Shown: positions 8,735 through 22,847 of the stretch, one piece after another
Position numbering within the stretch: position 1 is the first letter of the stretch
How the letters are laid out: every line of letters begins with the position of its first letter
DNA from: Thermodesulfovibrio sp.
Lineage (GTDB): Bacteria > Nitrospirota > Thermodesulfovibrionia > Thermodesulfovibrionales > Thermodesulfovibrionaceae
DNA length: 64,000 nt
Direction: 5' to 3'
NCBI GenBank assembly: GCA_020725335.1
Contig: DYFF01000001.1
Location: 18,602-82,601, forward strand
Notes under the pieces: model-generated
The model's input: the letters and a program-made list of their open reading frames with translations, nothing else
What the model was told of the DNA's origin: nothing
Databases searched by the model: none
Made by a program: the position numbers and the translations under genes

Positions 8735-9790
8735 ATGGAATGGTTATATTTGCATATGCCAATTTCAGGAGTTGATCTTTTCTGGCCTGGATTAGTCATA
8801 TTGGGTTTAGGAGTTGGAATTTTAGGCGGCTTTTATGGAATGGGTGGAGCCTGGATGATAACTCCAGGACTTAATATTTTAGGCTTTCCAATGGCTTTTG
8901 CAATCGGAACAGATATTGCTCATATGGCTGGAAAATCGATTGTTTCTACTATAAGGCACGCTAAATTTGGAAATGTTGACTATCCTCTTGGTATTGCTAT
9001 GATGCTTGGAACAATGATAGGATTCGAAGTTGGTGCTCAGATAGTTATGTTCCTTGAGAGAATAGGTAAGGTTGACTTATATCTGCGTATTATATATCTT
9101 ATTCTTCTTGCTTTTATTTTTGCAACGGTCTTACTTGATTATGCAAAAATAAAGAAAAAAGAGAGAATTGCAAAAGAGAGAGGTGAGCAATTAGATAAGT
9201 TAGCAAGTGGTGTTACATGGTATAAAACCCTTCATAAAATCAAAATTCCTCCAGTTATGAACTTTAAAGAAGCTCAAATTAGAGTTTCCATATGGTTACC
9301 AATGATTGTAGGTTTTGCCACAGGAGTTATAGCAGGTCTTCTCGGAATTGGTGGTGGTTTAATAAGAATGCCTGCCTTAATATATCTTGTTGGCTGTCCA
9401 ACTCACGTTGCCGTAGGAACAGACCTTTTTGAAGTTATGATATCAGGTCTTTATGGTACCTTTACCTATACATGGAAAGGTAGGACAGAACTTTTAGCTG
9501 TCTTTGTAATGCTTATTGGAGCTGGTATAGGTGCACAGTTTGGTGCTGTTGCAACAAAATACTTTAAAGGAATCATAATAAGAGTGCTCTTTGGTTCCGC
9601 AGTTTGTATTGCTGCCTTATCAATTGGACAAAAACTCATTGCAAGAGTATACGATATAAAATGGTTAGATGATGTTTCTACGGTTACAATTCTTGGCGGT
9701 CTGTCAATCTTAATGGTTATAATTGTTGTTAAAGCAATTATTGGAATGAGACAAGAAGTTCAGATGAAGAAAATGGGACAATCATCATAA
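8735..9790 (+). CDS. TauE/SafE-family anion transporter
   Basis: The 351-residue integral membrane protein has two halves with the TauE-type glycine-rich signature: GGFYGMGGAWMITPGLNILG near residue 30 and GLLGIGGGLIRMPALIYLVG near residue 205. A charged cytoplasmic linker (KIKKKERIAKERGEQ) joins them. The family moves sulfite, sulfonates or related organic anions, and members have been linked to sulfate uptake in sulfate reducers. Close to the dsr genes, sulfate import or sulfite/sulfide export is likely, but the substrate cannot be read from the sequence. The ribosome site is AAGGAGGGT. Confidence 0.85.
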   Translation: MEWLYLHMPISGVDLFWPGLVILGLGVGILGGFYGMGGAWMITPGLNILGFPMAFAIGTDIAHMAGKSIVSTIRHAKFGNVDYPLGIAMMLGTMIGFEVGAQIVMFLERIGKVDLYLRIIYLILLAFIFATVLLDYAKIKKKERIAKERGEQLDKLASGVTWYKTLHKIKIPPVMNFKEAQIRVSIWLPMIVGFATGVIAGLLGIGGGLIRMPALIYLVGCPTHVAVGTDLFEVMISGLYGTFTYTWKGRTELLAVFVMLIGAGIGAQFGAVATKYFKGIIIRVLFGSAVCIAALSIGQKLIARVYDIKWLDDVSTVTILGGLSILMVIIVVKAIIGMRQEVQMKKMGQSS

Positions 9791-9806
9791 TTAAGGAGGG
9801 AAAGAT

Positions 9807-10439
9807 ATGGCTATATCATGGAAACACGCAACAGGTATAGAAAAAGTTTTGTATATCTATTTTGTTCTCACATTTATTGGTGCAATAATAGCGTTATTAG
9901 CTCTGCATCCTAAAGAGTTTGGAAAGGTAGACCAGGGTAGAGTTATTGCTTATGACAAACAAAAAGGATTGGTAACCTTAATCTCTGACTCAAAACAAGA
10001 TTTTAGAAATCCTGATTATAACACTTTACCCCCACATGTATATAAAGTTCCTGATGACCCCGACCATATGGGACCTGAACCTACAGTAGGAAAGAGAATG
10101 AAACTTGATCTTGAAAAAAATTTAATTGTTATTTTTGATGATGCAACCCAAAACTTCCTAAATATTCCTATTGAAGTAGTGGAAAAGAAAACAGGTATAA
10201 AGAGAGATAATCCTTTGGTTGCTGGGAAAAAATTCCCCATTATTGACAAAGAGAAAAAGACTGTAACCGTTTACTCAGCAAGGCAACAACTTCTTGCAAC
10301 ATTTAAAGTTCCTGAGGAACATATTAATCGTCCACCTGAAACATGGATTGCAGGTGATGAAGTTCGTATTTACTACAGAGAACCTGGTAAGGCTCACAAA
10401 TTTATGAATATATCTAAAACAGATATATACAAAAAATAG
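9807..10439 (+). CDS. Membrane-anchored protein of unknown function, last gene of the tauE operon
   Basis: The 210-residue protein has one N-terminal membrane helix (about residues 14-34, VLYIYFVLTFIGAIIALLAL) and a hydrophilic beta-rich remainder presumably in the periplasm. That part contains short repeated beta motifs such as GRVIAYDKQKGLVTLI and KKFPIIDKEKKTVTVY. I do not recognise a named domain. The gene follows the transporter with a 16-base gap and has its own AAGGAGG ribosome site, and a terminator follows. It may be a periplasmic accessory of the transporter. Confidence 0.75.
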   Translation: MAISWKHATGIEKVLYIYFVLTFIGAIIALLALHPKEFGKVDQGRVIAYDKQKGLVTLISDSKQDFRNPDYNTLPPHVYKVPDDPDHMGPEPTVGKRMKLDLEKNLIVIFDDATQNFLNIPIEVVEKKTGIKRDNPLVAGKKFPIIDKEKKTVTVYSARQQLLATFKVPEEHINRPPETWIAGDEVRIYYREPGKAHKFMNISKTDIYKK

Positions 10440-10445
10440 CCTTCT

Positions 10446-10480
10446 ATAAGCCCCCATTAAAAATGATGGGGGCTTATTCT
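10446..10480 (+). terminator. Terminator of the usp-tauE operon
   Basis: ATAAGCCCCCAT and ATGGGGGCTTAT form a perfect 12-bp stem around an 8-base loop, 7 bases after the last stop codon. The following sequence is T-rich (TCTTCATTTTA) but not a pure T run. Confidence 0.85.
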
Positions 10481-10511
10481 TCATTTTATCGGAAAGGGGA
10501 AACACTAAGGC

Positions 10512-11603
10512 GTGAACCGTAGAAATATTATTATTCTTGTTATTTTTAACCTTATAATTCTTGCAGAGTTAATCTTTAGTCTCTATCAAGCAAGCAAAGA
10601 CCCTGAAAATGTAACTTTAATTTTTGTTCAGTATTTTATACTTTTAATAATTCCAACATTTATATTCGGAAGAATTATTCTTAAAAAGCTCGTTAAAAGA
10701 CAGGTTGAGGATTCTTCACAACTAATTACTCCAGAGTCAGAAGAACAAAAGGCACTATATGCTCAACTTAATGAAAAGGAAGAATTATTTAAAGATTCAG
10801 CAGTATTACAAAAACCATCAAGCATTAAAAGTATAATCCGAAAAAGAGCTCTTTTAGGTAAATTAGGATTATTATTTATTATCATGATGGCTGTTTCTTT
10901 TCTTGACGGATGTGTTAATAGACTTTTACATCCTATGAATTTAGTAAATATTTTACCTGGACAATCTATTAATGTTAATGCCCCCTTAGAAAAGAAAGTA
11001 AGCGATGTAAAGGATCTTTCTTATACTTCTACATCAGACATGGTCAAACTTCAATTTGACTCAATTTATTCAGGCTTTTGGGTAGGAGGAACGGAATGGA
11101 GAGGTGTATTAACAGTTGATTCTAATATTAAACCAGGTGAATATAAGTTAACAATCAATATTAAAGGAAGTGATTCTAAAAAACCTTTTGTATTTATTGT
11201 TAGAGTGCACGAAAATATGACAGATTTAAATAAAAGCTCTATGTCACTAATTACAAGAGCTACAGGGATTTCACCATGGATAGTTTTTGGATCTTCTATT
11301 TTATTAATAGTTATGGTAATTATTATTATGCTAAAGCTTTCAAATAAAATAGAGTTTATTTTGCTTCAAAATGGACAAGCTGAAGTTTTCTTTGTCAGAA
11401 AAAATGAATTTGTAACAGAAATAGCCTTTGGTTTAGGCAAAAAAAATAATATTAAGCCAGGAGACGTTTTAAATATTTATACAGAGAAAGGAACACCAGT
11501 AGGAAAAGTTATTGTTCAAAAGTCAACAGAAGAAAATTCAATTGGCATTGTAAAGGCAGAATATAATGTTAAACCCGGATTTATTGTTGCTGTACAAAGA
11601 TAG
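10512..11603 (+). CDS. Unrecognised membrane protein with a C-terminal beta domain
   Basis: The 363-residue protein starts at a GTG with a weak ribosome site (AAAGGGG, about 13 bases away). It has two membrane helices in the first 57 residues, a charged coil-like stretch (about 70-95), a third helix (about 117-135), an extracytoplasmic beta-rich part (about 140-240), a fourth helix (about 255-275) and a soluble C-terminal domain. I recognise no family. The reading frame is clean and the codon use is like its neighbours. It converges with kdsB and overlaps its end by 23 bases. Confidence 0.7.
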   Translation: MNRRNIIILVIFNLIILAELIFSLYQASKDPENVTLIFVQYFILLIIPTFIFGRIILKKLVKRQVEDSSQLITPESEEQKALYAQLNEKEELFKDSAVLQKPSSIKSIIRKRALLGKLGLLFIIMMAVSFLDGCVNRLLHPMNLVNILPGQSINVNAPLEKKVSDVKDLSYTSTSDMVKLQFDSIYSGFWVGGTEWRGVLTVDSNIKPGEYKLTINIKGSDSKKPFVFIVRVHENMTDLNKSSMSLITRATGISPWIVFGSSILLIVMVIIIMLKLSNKIEFILLQNGQAEVFFVRKNEFVTEIAFGLGKKNNIKPGDVLNIYTEKGTPVGKVIVQKSTEENSIGIVKAEYNVKPGFIVAVQR

Positions 11604-12357
11604 AGAACAGTTTCTCCGCAGTATTTAGATCTTCTGGTGTATCTATTCCAAAAGAATCAAATTTAGTTATACCTACTTTAATTTTTATACCGTTTTCAAG
11701 AGCTCTTAATTGCTCTAAAGCTTCTATTTTTTCAAGTGTTGACTGAGGAAGATTGACAAAATTTTTAAGAATTTTTAATGTATAGCCATAAATTCCAATA
11801 TGTTTATACATAAAGTTATGATGAGAAAAACCCTTTATGAACTTTTCTCTGTCAAAGGGAATAGGACTACGTGAAAAATAAAGAGCATATCCATTTGTAT
11901 CAAAAACTACCTTAACAATGTTAGGATTTAAAAAATCTTCTTCTTTTTCAATCTGCTTTGAAAGAGTACCTATTAAGTTATCTTCACTTTTCATTAAATT
12001 TATTAGTTGATCAATCATTTCACCTTTAATGAGAGGTTCATCTCCTTGTAGATTTATTATGATTGAGCTTTCTTGTAAATTATATCCTTCCTTTAATAAC
12101 TTATCAACTGCCTCAGCAATTCTGTCTGTTCCAGAAGGATGATTAGAAGATGTCATTATAGCTTTTCCACCAAAGGATTCTACAGTATGTAAAATTCTAC
12201 TGTCATCAGTAGCTACAAAAACATCATCTATTAATTTCGAGGATTTTGCTCTTTCATAAACATGTTGAATTATTGGTTTATTTTTAAGAATAGCAAGAGG
12301 TTTTCCAGGAAATCTTGTAGAACCATATCTTGCAGGAATTAGACAGATAGTAACCAT
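11581..12357 (-). CDS. kdsB: 3-deoxy-manno-octulosonate cytidylyltransferase
   Basis: The 258-residue protein begins CLIPARYGSTRFPGKPLA, the nucleotide-binding signature of KdsB, and contains QGDEPLI and SRSPIPFDR, both typical of the family. It activates KDO as CMP-KDO for lipopolysaccharide core synthesis, so it shows a Gram-negative type outer membrane. It is divergent from lnt, with starts 32 bases apart, and its tail overlaps the convergent unknown membrane gene. Confidence 0.95.
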   Translation of the reverse strand: MVTICLIPARYGSTRFPGKPLAILKNKPIIQHVYERAKSSKLIDDVFVATDDSRILHTVESFGGKAIMTSSNHPSGTDRIAEAVDKLLKEGYNLQESSIIINLQGDEPLIKGEMIDQLINLMKSEDNLIGTLSKQIEKEEDFLNPNIVKVVFDTNGYALYFSRSPIPFDREKFIKGFSHHNFMYKHIGIYGYTLKILKNFVNLPQSTLEKIEALEQLRALENGIKIKVGITKFDSFGIDTPEDLNTAEKLFSIFVQQQ

Positions 12358-12389
12358 AACATTGACAATTATGATAACATAAATATCTA

Positions 12390-13979
12390 ATGCTTTTACC
12401 AGATTTTATAAAAGAAGCTCCAAATTATATTTTTAATATTATAAAAAAATATTTCCTTTGTTTTTTATCATCAATTTTATTAATACTCAGCTTCGCTCCT
12501 TTTGATTTTTTTTTCCTCTCTTGGGTAAGTTTTTTACCATTTTTCTTTTTCCTATATAATGCGAAAGATTATAAAACTGTTGTAAAAGGCGGATTTCTTT
12601 TCGGTTTTATATATTTTTTAGGTAATACTTATTGGATTTATCATTCTCTTTACTTTTACGGCTCTGTCCCTCTACTGGTGAGTTACTCAGTTGTAATTCT
12701 TTTAGCAATTTATCTTGCCCTTTATCCTCTTACTTTTTCACTTCTTTATAAGAATTTACTTAAAAATAATCTTCCAACCTCTCTTTATGCTCCTTTTCTG
12801 TGGGTTTCTCTTGAGGTTTTAAGAACTTATCTTTTAACTGGATTTCCATGGGCATTGATAGGATATAGTCAATATAAATTTATTTTAATATCTCAAATTG
12901 CTGATATAACAGGAATTTACGGAGTTTCTTATTTAATTATCCTTTTTAACTGTTTTATTTTCGATATTTTAATTTTTAGAAGGCAAAAACTTATTTATCC
13001 CCTTTTACCTTACTATACAATAATTTCGAGCACTATTTTAGTTTTAATAATTTTTACTATTTCAATTCTTTATGGATTTAAAAAATTAAATGAAGATGAA
13101 ATTAATAATAATGTAAATGTGGCAATAGTTCAAGGAAGCATACCTCAAAATGAAAAATGGGATTATAAAAAAGTTGAAGAAATTTTTAATATCTACAAAA
13201 ATCTCACATTACAAAGTAAGCAATATAATCCAAATCTTATTGTATGGCCAGAAACTGCTTTGCCTTTTGTTTTTGAAAAAAATAAATATTTTACATCAGA
13301 ACTTATCAATTTTATTAAGGAAGAAAGTATATATCTTCTTTTTGGAAGTATAATGGAAAGAAATAAAGATAAATATACTAATAGTGCATTACTAATTGAT
13401 CCAAATGGAGTTACCGCCTATTATTATGATAAAATACATTTAGTACCTTTTGGTGAATATGTACCTTTACGAAAAATTCTATTTTTCATTGACAAACTGA
13501 CAGTTGGCATCGGAGATTACCAAGAAGGTGAAGGTTATAATGTGGCAATTACTCCTTTTGGAAGATTTGCTACTTTAATATGCTATGAAAGTATTTTCCC
13601 TGGACAAGTAAGAAAATTTTATCAAAAAGGTGGTAATTTTATTGTAAATATTACTAATGATGGATGGTTTGGAAATACATCAGGACCCTATCAGCATTTT
13701 TCAATGTCTGTTTTTCGAGCAATAGAAAATAGAAAACCCTTAGTAAGAGCTGCTAATTCAGGTATTTCAGGTTTTATAGATAGTAAAGGTAGAATTATAA
13801 GAAAAACAAAATTATTTGAGAGGACTTACTTAATAGAAAATATAAAAATTAATGATAAGATGAGCTTTTATACCAAATATGGCGACATATTTGCATATAT
13901 ATGTGTTGTAATTTCATTAATATTTATATTTGGAAATATAAATATTGGAGGTAAAAGATGGTTACATCTGAGGATTTAA
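12390..13979 (+). CDS. lnt: Apolipoprotein N-acyltransferase
   Basis: The 529-residue protein has about six N-terminal membrane helices and a nitrilase-type domain from about residue 230. Visible catalytic parts are IVWPETALPF (Glu), KIHLVPFGEYVP (Lys) and LICYESIFPG (Cys), the Glu-Lys-Cys triad of carbon-nitrogen hydrolases. It adds the third acyl chain to lipoproteins in the inner membrane. A last membrane helix closes the protein. No clear ribosome site precedes the ATG at 12390. Its end overlaps the prfB start by 22 bases. Confidence 0.93.
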   Translation: MLLPDFIKEAPNYIFNIIKKYFLCFLSSILLILSFAPFDFFFLSWVSFLPFFFFLYNAKDYKTVVKGGFLFGFIYFLGNTYWIYHSLYFYGSVPLLVSYSVVILLAIYLALYPLTFSLLYKNLLKNNLPTSLYAPFLWVSLEVLRTYLLTGFPWALIGYSQYKFILISQIADITGIYGVSYLIILFNCFIFDILIFRRQKLIYPLLPYYTIISSTILVLIIFTISILYGFKKLNEDEINNNVNVAIVQGSIPQNEKWDYKKVEEIFNIYKNLTLQSKQYNPNLIVWPETALPFVFEKNKYFTSELINFIKEESIYLLFGSIMERNKDKYTNSALLIDPNGVTAYYYDKIHLVPFGEYVPLRKILFFIDKLTVGIGDYQEGEGYNVAITPFGRFATLICYESIFPGQVRKFYQKGGNFIVNITNDGWFGNTSGPYQHFSMSVFRAIENRKPLVRAANSGISGFIDSKGRIIRKTKLFERTYLIENIKINDKMSFYTKYGDIFAYICVVISLIFIFGNINIGGKRWLHLRI

Positions 13980-15071
13980 AGGTAAATTTAAAGGATTTAA
14001 GAGAAAAAATATTCTCCTTAAGAGGTTGTCTTTGAAATAGACAATCTAAAGGATAGATTGCGTGTTTTGGAGGAAGAACTACAAAAAGAAGAGATATGGC
14101 AAGATTTAGAAAAAATAAAGGAGATACAAAAGGAAAAAAATAAAATTTTAGAAATTATAGAGCCTATTGAAGACATAACAAATCATTTTTTATATCTTGA
14201 ACAAGCTTTCGAAATTGCAGAATCAGAAGATGAAGGTTATCTTCTTTTAAAGGATTTAGAGACAGATTTAGATAAAATAAAAAATCAATTTGAAAAGCTT
14301 GAGCTTAAACTTCTTCTGAATGGTGAGCATGATAAAAATAATGCGATAGTTTCAATTCATCCAGGAGCAGGAGGTACAGAGAGTCAAGACTGGGCAGAAA
14401 TTCTTATGCGTATGTATTTTAGATGGGCAGAAAAAAAAGGTTATAAAGTTCAGATTATTGATTTACAATCAGGAGAAGAAGCTGGGATTAAAGATGTTAC
14501 TTTTACTGTTGAAGGTCCTTATGCTTACGGATATCTTAAATCTGAGGCAGGAGTTCATAGACTTGTGAGAGTTTCACCTTTTGATGCTAATAAAAGAAGA
14601 CATACTTCCTTTGCTGCTGTTCATATTTGTCCTGAAATAGAAGATAATATTCAAATTGATATTAAAGAAGAAGATTTAAGAGTAGATACGTTTAGAGCAT
14701 CTGGAGCAGGAGGACAGCATGTTAATAAAGTTTCATCAGCTGTAAGAATTGTTCACATTCCTACAGGAATAGTAGTTAGTTGCCAAACAGAGAGGTCTCA
14801 ACATAGAAATAGAGAACTTGCAATGAAGATACTAAAGTCTAAACTTTATGCTTTAATTGAAAAAGAAAAAGAAGAAAAGATGAAAGCTTTAACAGGAGAT
14901 AAGAAAAATATTGCTTGGGGTAGTCAGATTAGGTCTTATATTTTACATCCTTATAGATTGATTAAAGATCATCGTACAGAAATAGAAGTTTTTAATGTAG
15001 AACAAGTTTTAGATGGAGATATAGATATTTTTATTGAAGCTTATTTAAAAAAATACAATACTTTGTCTTAA
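13958..15071 (+). CDS. prfB: Peptide chain release factor 2, with programmed +1 frameshift
   Basis: Frame 1 runs from ATG 13958 (ribosome site GGAGG) for 25 codons to an in-frame TGA at 14033-14035. The protein continues in the +1 frame from 14034 to 15071, giving about 370 residues, the normal RF2 length. The RF2 stop-reading tripeptide SPF is present in RVSPFDANKRRH and the hydrolysis motif GGQ in GAGGQHVNKVSSA. RF2 releases peptides at UAA and UGA. The early UGA forms the usual autoregulation: low RF2 favours frameshifting and more RF2. Confidence 0.96.
14021..14035 (+). promoter_or_regulatory. Programmed frameshift site of prfB
   Basis: An SD-like AGAGG is followed after four bases by CTT TGA, the slippery codon and the stop of the classical RF2 frameshift cassette. 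After CTT the ribosome skips one T and reads GAA. The frames before and after join without other disruption. Confidence 0.93.
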
Positions 15072-15402
15072 ATTTTTATATTTATTAGAAGTATTATTTG
15101 TGTTGTATTTTTTGTTAAATTGTCAAAAATTATTTGTTTTATAAAGAGTTATACTGTTAATTTTTTTAGTTAATTATTTACAGATTTTACATTTAAGTTA
15201 GCTTTGAAATTTTTAATGTAGAAAATTTCTTAATTATTTACAACTTTTTAACAGTTTATTGCTGAGTTTATTAGTTATGGTTTATAATGAGATGGTTAAT
15301 TTTAATATCTTTATTTTTATCTTATTGAAAAATATAGATTTTTTGATTTAACAAGGTTTTAACAGAAAAGTTTTTAACAAATGTTTAAAAGTTGTTGAAA
15401 AA
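15072..15402 (+). other. AT-rich region before dnaA, candidate replication origin
   Basis: The 331 bases between prfB and dnaA are extremely AT-rich and hold no credible gene. The 12-mer TAATTATTTACA occurs twice, at 15171 and 15231, exactly 60 bases apart. Each holds TTATTTACA, which differs from the DnaA box TTATCCACA at two positions. Several TTTAACA motifs lie nearer dnaA. The neighbouring dnaA-dnaN-gyrB order is common at bacterial origins. No perfect DnaA box was seen, so the call is tentative. Confidence 0.4.
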
Positions 15403-16722
15403 ATGGAAGAATTAAATAAAATGTGGCAAAAAGTTTTAGAAATAATACAGCAAAAAGTGGGGGAGTCTACTTTTAATCTATGGTTTGCTCCTATTAAACT
15501 TATAAGCATAAAAGGTTCTGAAGTTTTTATTGAAATTCCAAACAGATTTTTTAAAGATTGGATAGAAGATAATTTTCCATCGCTTATAAGAGATTCTTTT
15601 CAAGAAATAATGGGTACTCAATATATCGTGAATTATGTTATAAGTGGAAAAGAGCCAGAGCAGTTTTTTATTGAAGAGAAGAGAAAAATTGTAAAAAGAG
15701 GTAATCTCAACCCTAAATATACTTTTGATACCTTTGTAGTTGGACCGTCAAACCAGTTTGCCCATGCTGCAGCTTTTAGAGTTGCAGAAAATCCAGGCTT
15801 TGCATACAATCCTCTTTTTATTTATGGGGGGGTTGGTTTAGGTAAAACTCATCTTATAAATGCTATAGGTAATTTTATTTTGGATAAAAAACCTGAGTTA
15901 AATGTTTGCTATATCTCTTCAGAACAGTTTACTGGAGAATTTGTTTCTGCAATAAGACATGAAAAAATGCCTGAATTTAGAGCAAAATACAGAAATGTTG
16001 ATGTTTTTTTAGTAGATGACATTCAATTTATAGCAGGCAAAGACTCTACCCAAGAGGAGTTTTTTCACACTTTTAATGAGCTTTATACCAAACAAAAGCA
16101 GATAGTAGTATCAAGCGATAGACCTCCAATGGAAATTTCCGATATAACTGACAGGCTTCGTTCAAGATTTGGAATGGGATTAATAGCAGATATCCAGCCT
16201 CCTGAAATTGAGACAAGATTGGCAATTTTATATAAAAAGGCAGAAAGAGAGGGAATAATTCTACCTGAAGATGTGGCATATTTTATAGCTTCTCGTGTAA
16301 AGTCAAACGTAAGAGAGTTAGAAGGCTCGCTAATTAAGCTTTGTGCATATGTTTCCCTGACCAAAACTCCCATAAATCTCGAAGTTGCTCAACATGTTTT
16401 AAAAGATTTACTTCCCGATGAAAATAAGCCTATTACAATAGATATTGTTCAGAAAATAGTATCTGAAACATTAGGAATTAAGGTACAAGACATTAGATCA
16501 AAAAAACGCACTAAAGAGATTTCAAATGCAAGAAAAATTGCTATGTATATTACTAAAAAACTCACAAATCTTTCCCTTACAGAAATAGGAAATGCCTTCG
16601 GAGGTAAAGATCATGCAACAGTAATTTATGCATGTAAACAAATTGATAAGGAAAAAGAGAAGGATGAGAATTTAAGCAGACTGATAGATAGTATTATAAG
16701 AAAATTACAGGGTAATAAATAA
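15403..16722 (+). CDS. dnaA: Chromosomal replication initiator DnaA
   Basis: The 439-residue protein has the four-domain layout: an N-terminal oligomerisation domain (1-80), a short linker, an AAA+ domain with Walker A GGVGLGKTHL and Walker B VFLVDDIQF, and a C-terminal DNA-binding domain with the signature GKDHATVIYACKQI. It binds origin boxes and opens the duplex. The preceding AT-rich region may be its origin or autoregulatory site. dnaN follows after 17 bases. Confidence 0.97.
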   Translation: MEELNKMWQKVLEIIQQKVGESTFNLWFAPIKLISIKGSEVFIEIPNRFFKDWIEDNFPSLIRDSFQEIMGTQYIVNYVISGKEPEQFFIEEKRKIVKRGNLNPKYTFDTFVVGPSNQFAHAAAFRVAENPGFAYNPLFIYGGVGLGKTHLINAIGNFILDKKPELNVCYISSEQFTGEFVSAIRHEKMPEFRAKYRNVDVFLVDDIQFIAGKDSTQEEFFHTFNELYTKQKQIVVSSDRPPMEISDITDRLRSRFGMGLIADIQPPEIETRLAILYKKAEREGIILPEDVAYFIASRVKSNVRELEGSLIKLCAYVSLTKTPINLEVAQHVLKDLLPDENKPITIDIVQKIVSETLGIKVQDIRSKKRTKEISNARKIAMYITKKLTNLSLTEIGNAFGGKDHATVIYACKQIDKEKEKDENLSRLIDSIIRKLQGNK

Positions 16723-16739
16723 AATTTAAGGAGGCAAAG

Positions 16740-17846
16740 ATGCACATAAGGCTAAAGAAAGAAATAATACAGCAAAAACTCTCAAAAATTCAAAATATTG
16801 TTGAAAAAAAAGGAATTATGCCTGTATTAAATCATTTTTTACTTGAAACAGATACTAATAGAGGATATATACTCGCAACAGACTTAGAAACCGCTGTAAA
16901 GCAGCCTTTGGAAATGGAGGTTTTAAGTTCAGGTAAGGCTTGTATAAATGCACGAAAATTTTATGAGATTGTAAAAGAATTAGAAGAGGAAATAGAGATT
17001 CAATTATTGGATAACTGGATATTGATAAAAAGCGGAAGAACTAACTATAAATTAGCCACACTTAATCCAGATGAATTTCCTGTATGGCCTAAGATCGGTG
17101 ATTCAACAAAGTTAAATTTATCAAGAGATTTCTTATTAACTGCTATAGAGAAAACTATTTATGCAGCTGGAGAGGCAGACGCGAGATATGTTCTAAATAG
17201 TTTACTTTTTCATATAAAAGACGGCAATGATTTTAGAGTAGTAGGTACAGATGGACACAGGTTAGCTGTATTCAAGGCAAAATTAGATGGAATAGAAGCA
17301 CTTGAAGAAAAGAAGGTAATTTTATCTAAGAAGTCATTGAATGAATTGAAAAAATTTCTTATCGATGCAGACTCTGTTATTTTTAACATTGGAAAAACAC
17401 ATGTAATGTTTGAAATAGACGGAATAATTTTTCTTACAAGAATGATAGAAGGCAATTATCCTGATTACGAAGTTGTAATTCCTAAGCATAATGATAAAGT
17501 TGCTATTTTTGATAAAAGATTAATGATTTCCTCTCTCAGAAGAGTTTCTGTTTTAAGTAAAGAGAATCAAAATGCAGTAAAAATGGATTTTTCTGAAGAT
17601 TTAGTAATTTTGTCAGCTTCTGACCCTGAGATTGGAGAAGCAAAGGATGAGCTAACAATTGATTATCAATCTTCACCAATTCAGATAGGATTTAATGCTA
17701 AGTATTTGATGGAGGCATTTAGTGAAATAAGTTCTGATAGAGGAAAAATAACTATGAGTGAACCAGATAGGGCAGTTTATATTACTGATGCTGACGGTTC
17801 AGAACAGTTCAAGTATGAGTGCATTGTAATGCCTCTAAGATTATAG
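16740..17846 (+). CDS. dnaN: DNA polymerase III beta clamp
   Basis: The 368-residue protein has the three-fold domain layout of the sliding clamp. It includes VVGTDGHRLAVFKAKLDG in the middle domain and the family-typical C-terminal end CIVMPLRL, which contributes to the partner-binding groove. It tethers the replicative polymerase to DNA. The ribosome site is AAGGAGGC. It sits between dnaA and gyrB, probably in the same transcript. Confidence 0.97.
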   Translation: MHIRLKKEIIQQKLSKIQNIVEKKGIMPVLNHFLLETDTNRGYILATDLETAVKQPLEMEVLSSGKACINARKFYEIVKELEEEIEIQLLDNWILIKSGRTNYKLATLNPDEFPVWPKIGDSTKLNLSRDFLLTAIEKTIYAAGEADARYVLNSLLFHIKDGNDFRVVGTDGHRLAVFKAKLDGIEALEEKKVILSKKSLNELKKFLIDADSVIFNIGKTHVMFEIDGIIFLTRMIEGNYPDYEVVIPKHNDKVAIFDKRLMISSLRRVSVLSKENQNAVKMDFSEDLVILSASDPEIGEAKDELTIDYQSSPIQIGFNAKYLMEAFSEISSDRGKITMSEPDRAVYITDADGSEQFKYECIVMPLRL

Positions 17847-17873
17847 CCTTTAATTATAACGAAGAAAAGGTGA

Positions 17874-22580
<4,707 letters not shown>

Positions 22581-22584
<4 letters not shown>

Positions 22585-22847
22585 AGGAAGACAGTAAAAA
22601 AGCTATTGCATTGAAGTATGAACCTCAAAAAGACAAGGCACCTAAAATTGTAGCAAAGGGTAGAGGCTATATTGCTGATAAAATAGTAGAAATTGCAAAA
22701 CAGCACGGAGTTCCCTTAAAGGAAGACGAAGCACTTGTAGAAGTTTTATCAAAGCTGGATATATATGAAGAAATTCCTGTTGAGTTATATAAAGCAGTAG
22801 CGGAAATACTTGTATTTGTCTATAAAATTAAGAACAAGGTTATATAG
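22581..22847 (+). CDS. FlhX, stand-alone FlhB C-terminal domain protein
   Basis: The 88-residue protein corresponds to the part of FlhB after the autocleavage site. It begins KKAIALKYEPQKDKAPKIVA and ends ELYKAVAEILVFVYKIKNK, closely parallel to the FlhB in this window, which ends ALYKAVAEILAQVYKIKGRK. It lacks the membrane domain. Such FlhX/YlqH proteins can replace the cleaved FlhB tail in some bacteria. The start at 22581 overlaps the previous stop by 4 bases, and its stop overlaps the trpC GTG by 1 base. Confidence 0.88.

Noticed and set aside
12362..12390. TTGACA as a promoter of lnt
   Set aside because: The -10 region would fall on or after the lnt start codon, and no good TATAAT is at the right spacing.
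14058..15071. RF2 as an independent gene starting at the TTG at 14058
   Set aside because: The upstream frame plus the CTT-TGA cassette gives the full RF2 N-terminus; the TTG has no role.
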